DNA of 10,587 bases, from the NCBI GenBank assembly GCA_036940085.1, contig JALLBK010000678.1, positions 1 through 10,587 on the forward strand, in the 5' to 3' direction. Source of the DNA: Discostella pseudostelligera. Taxonomy: Eukaryota; Bacillariophyta; Thalassiosirophyceae; Thalassiosirales; Thalassiosiraceae. Below the pieces are notes generated by a model. That model saw nothing but the letters and a program-made list of their open reading frames with translations, had not been told where the DNA came from and did not search any database. Positions 7,340 through 10,587 of the stretch are shown here, one piece after another; positions within the stretch are counted from its first letter, which is position 1; each line of letters starts with the position of its first letter. A program made the position numbers and the translations under genes.

Positions 7340-10300
7340 ATGCGCATGGGCCGACCGACCAAACCGAGGAAACCCTCCTCCCGGAAGCACAAATCTTCAG
7401 ACAGTCCCCCGACAAATCGACCCAAGTTCAGTTCCCCCACTTTGATCGTAGGTCAAATATCTTCCAATCTCATCGAATCGATCTATGCTCCGACATTGTA
7501 TGAGTTGGCCGTGGCAAGTGTTGAGAAGTATGCTGATGCGCTTTTGGAGTATGAGGAACAGATGCGCCTTGCTTCGATTGGGATGGCGGGTTCTGATGCT
7601 GATGCTACCGCTGATGTTGATGAAGATGATGACGCCGAAGATGCCGAAGATGCAGACATGAACCAGAGTGTGAAGGGGAAGGAGGCAGAGCTAGATCTTG
7701 ATGGCAGCATAATAGTCGAAAAGAACAGTGTCAACATCAAGAACGTCGACATCCCACTCACATCACCACCACCACCACCACCACCACCGTCCTCCCATCG
7801 TCTGTTTACCACACAACATGACATTGATGAACTTTCCACTCTCCTCCGTGAAACATCCTCACACTTCTCCACCCCGTCAAATTCATGGAAGGTACACGCC
7901 AACGCAGCCAAATTTGAACGTCTCCTTGATGAGAAGTATGGCAAATTCCGTCCATTTATCGAATCCCATCCCAATGTGGAGTTATTCATCAAGACAATTC
8001 AGCGAAAGTATGCCATGGGTGCGTTTTCACCGCTACGCAAGGGCGATTCACCGATCAATAAGACTACGGCCATTATGGTATTGTTTATGATGCATCGTAA
8101 TAATGTACGATGGCAGGCATTGGTACTGGTGGCTACCTTTTGTTTGGTGGGATTGCAACCCTGGGCGTTGGTAACATTGGTGGCAGTGGGAAAGATGGAG
8201 ATGGAACGTAGGAAGGGACGGAGGGTGCATGGTATGCCAAAGAAGTTGAAGGTTTGTGAACCATATTATGCTCGAGGGACAGAGGTTGCGAAAGATTTTA
8301 CAGAGGAGGATGAGGAGGAGGAACGTGCTAAAAAGTATGCTGTATTGGCCAAACCGGTGGGGACGAAGTTTAACCCTGCCGACTTGAGTTTGCGAGATGA
8401 GAAGTACGATGTATTGCTAATAGGAAGTGGTGTTGAGACACTCTACCCAGCTGCATTGTTGGCACGTGCGGGACGGAAGGTTTGTGTGCTATCACCGATG
8501 GAAGATGTTTCTGAATGCGTCGTGATGGAGAAGAAGGTTACGAAGGACGGAGGCATGTTGTTTGCCAATGTACCATTTGACATTAAGGGTACGAATATCG
8601 CACATTTATCCAAGCAGCAGACGATGCTCGCCCCGGCGCTTGTGACGAATACGGACACTCAGGGGGGGATACGATTTGCGCGCATTGGCAGTCCGTGTGA
8701 CGGATATGCGCACTCCATTCTATCCGTGCCTGGATTGGGAACGGATAAGATTACCACTGAACCCATCCCTATTGTTATCAATGCAGAAGGACCTTTGGCA
8801 TTGGCTGAGTATTGTGCAAACTATCTTGGCGATGGATTCCCGTGCATTGATTCGGAAGGGAACGACGATGGCAATAATTCGACGAGCTTGGGGTACATCA
8901 AGGCATGCCAACAAATCAATGCTGGATCTGGAGATTATTATCTATCGAAACTGTTTGCTAGTACTGATTCTTCCGAGTCGAATGTATACCAACAGGCATC
9001 CATCCGTCCCGTATCCGCATTTCTCAACAAATGTTTGCCACTGAACACACATGTCCGATCACTAATGGCAGCCATTGGCATGCCCAATGAGAATCTATCT
9101 CCCGACAATACGAGTATGGCTGCACATGTTTCACACTTGTGTGCCATGCTAAGCGAGGAGGGAATGGCATACCCAATTGGTGGACCGCGTGCATTGTGTC
9201 ATGCATTAACGAGTGTCATTGAACAGTGCGATGGAAGGGTTGTGAGCGGAATTAGTCTTCAGGAGTTATTGTTTGAGAAGCTTCCAGCGATGCCGACGAA
9301 GGAGAATGAGGCTAAGGACCATGAGGAGAAAAAGCAAGAAGGCAGTGAAACCGCCGCTAGTGCATCCTCCACCGAAACTAATAGTGGTCCGAAGCCAAGA
9401 TGCAGAGGAGTACGACTCCAGAACGGATGCGAGATCACAGTCTCAGATGGCGGTGGGGCAGTTTTATCAACTCTGGGCTTCATTCCGACCTTTTTGCATC
9501 TTCTTCCATCAGACATACGCACTGCGCATGGTGTACCGTCGGGTCTACCTGCCGTTTCCGAACGTCGTCCAATAATGAAGGTCCTTGTTGGTTTAAAGGG
9601 AACGAAGGAGGAGCTCGATCTTACCGGTGCCGACTGGTATCGATTGCCTAATGCAACTTTGCCTAGAGACGAGTTAGATCCATTGACGGGCCAAGTCAAG
9701 TTCGGAACGATTGGCGTTGATGAATCACATGATGAGGTAGGACGAGTACAAACGGATGGTGACGGTGCAATTGAAGGCGAAACTTTGGAACTTTCTACGT
9801 CACAGGGTCAAAGTGGTCGAAGGAAAAAACATGATACTGCATCTACTTCTGCTTCATCTTCGATAGCAAAGAAATCCCATCGATCAAAATTTACATCAGG
9901 AGAATCATGGATGAAAATTTCTTTCCCGAGTGCCAAGGATCCAAGTTGGCAGGACCGATACGGCTCGGTATCGACATGCGTTATTACAATTGAGGCGGAT
10001 GATGACTTTGTTCGAATGTTTGACACCAAGCCTAAAATATACTCCATTCTCAAGCAAGGGTCATCACCGTCATCGCCGGGAGAAATGGAGCGTCTGGGCG
10101 ATAGAGTGTTGAAAGACTTGGTGGACACATTTCCACAGCTTGAAGGTAGGAGAAATGTTATTGAGTTTGTATCACGTCGCTTGTCCAAAAGATAACTGAG
10201 CATTTTGCTTTCATTTCACATAGGTAACATCAATGACGTTGAAATCCGCGGTCCATACCGTTCGGNAACTGAGCATTTTGCTTTCATTTCACATAGGTAA

Positions 10301-10587
10301 CATCAATGACGTTGAAATCCGCGGTCCATACCGTTCGGGCTTGGTCCAAAATCCTGCAAGATATGCGATCAGAGGCAATCGTCCTGAAATGCCTTATCCT
10401 GGACTATTCATTGGAGGTGCAGATCTAACTGTAGCAGATTCAACCTCTGGAGCAATTGTAGGTGGATGGCTAGCGGCAAATGCAATCTTTGGATACAGCC
10501 TTGTAGACCAGCTTTACTTGAAAAAGAACATAACTTCGGACTTGAATAGATTTCTGGAGGAGCCGAGCTTGGTGACCCAACGGAATG
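7340..10587 (+). CDS. RetSat/CRTISO-type FAD oxidoreductase-like protein, partial at 3' end
   Basis: Exon 1 (7340-10145) and exon 2 (from 10297 as assembled) give at least 1032 residues, still open at the window end. The ATG has A at -3. Order: basic N-terminus, acidic run (86-107), Pro8 (143-150), a hydrophobic hairpin (about 244-284), then a fold of the all-trans-retinol 13,14-reductase/carotenoid isomerase family from about 355. Family landmarks are YPIGG (611-615), LKGTKEEL (near 752), FPSAKDPSW (862-870), FPQLEG at the splice, and PGLFIGGADL...GAIVGG (970 on, D978). These match RetSat more closely than plant CRTISO. The entry motif reads GSGVET (362-367) instead of GxGxxG, and the usual Glu after the second strand is a Ser in VCVLSP, so FAD binding may be altered. 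The 355-residue extension is far longer than in animal RetSat, and no plastid signal peptide is visible. Family is sure; substrate and activity unknown. Confidence 0.85.
7764..7788 (+). repeat. (CAC)n microsatellite coding for Pro8
   Basis: Eight CAC/CCA units in frame, encoding eight prolines followed by SS. It separates the acidic N-terminal segment from the first structured part of the RetSat-like protein. Likely length-variable. Confidence 0.85.
10146..10296 (+). other. Intron of the RetSat-like gene, inflated by an assembly duplication
   Basis: Donor GTAGGA at 10146 (phase 1) and acceptor CACATAG. The acceptor occurs twice because of the 72-bp duplication: ending 10223 and 10296. Using the second gives FPQLE-GNINDVEIRG... 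open to the window end. Using the first meets a stop soon after the N. The true intron is most likely 78 bp (10146-10223) once the duplication is collapsed. Confidence 0.8.
10194..10338. repeat. Exact 72-bp duplication around a single N (assembly artefact)
   Basis: Bases 10194-10265 and 10267-10338 are identical over 72 bp and separated only by N at 10266. This is the signature of two contigs whose overlapping ends were joined by a one-base gap instead of being merged. The duplicated piece spans the intron's 3' part and the start of the last exon. Confidence 0.95.

Noticed and set aside
7483..7992. Minus-strand 169-codon open frame with Ser and Gly runs
   Set aside because: It is the mirror of the acidic and polyproline codons in the RetSat-like gene.
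8395..8520. Rab GDI/REP-like protein suggested by GSGVET
   Set aside because: The altered Gly motif recalls GDI, but LKGTKEEL, FPSAKDPSW and the C-terminal GADL...GAIVGG region match the RetSat/CRTISO family instead.
10194..10338. Tandem repeat, target-site duplication or mobile-element footprint at the 72-bp duplication
   Set aside because: The copies are identical and meet at a single N, which is typical of a scaffold gap; there is no element between them.

Overview
The window looks like nuclear DNA of a diatom (stramenopile alga), probably of the centric Thalassiosira/Skeletonema/Cyclotella kind. The reasons are compact genes with short GT-AG introns (about 78-118 bp), protein N-termini with a signal peptide ending in the 'A|F' type plastid-import motif (VDAF-SS, VDAF-AP, TVAF-MTP), and a set of single-gene units with no operon structure. 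The species call is inference; no marker gene is present.

Layout. 1-815: no convincing gene; triplet-rich low-complexity DNA leading into a promoter. 816-2790 (+): a phosphate-carrier-like mitochondrial carrier family (SLC25) protein. Its plastid-type signal peptide lies in a different frame from the main ORF and is best joined by an intron at 932-1049. 2791-3157: intergenic promoter with two identical G-box 12-mers, an inverted repeat and a GGCGGGAA element. 3158-3802 (+): a small two-exon plastid-targeted single-TM protein of unknown function (183 aa). 3803-4096: tail-to-tail spacer. 6849-4097 (-): a two-exon FG-GAP/VCBS-like beta-propeller protein (890 aa from the first ATG) with a signal-peptide-like N-terminus. 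6850-7339: a compact divergent promoter with three GGCGGGA elements. 7340 to the window end (+): a RetSat/CRTISO-type FAD oxidoreductase-like protein with a long N-terminal extension and a degenerate FAD-binding motif; its last exon runs off the window.

A single N at 10266 is flanked by two identical 72-bp copies. This is almost certainly an unmerged contig overlap, not biology, and it damages the intron 2/exon 2 junction of the last gene as assembled.

The genes do not form an obvious pathway. Two, perhaps three, of the four products carry plastid/secretory targeting signals. One 12-bp element, AAATGGCGGGAA, occurs in the promoter of the small plastid protein gene and twice in the divergent promoter, which hints at shared transcriptional control. 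I see no CRISPR, transposon, tRNA, rRNA or viral genes. The most notable points are the plastid-targeted phosphate-carrier fusion, the RetSat homologue with a broken dinucleotide-binding motif, and the shared promoter elements.
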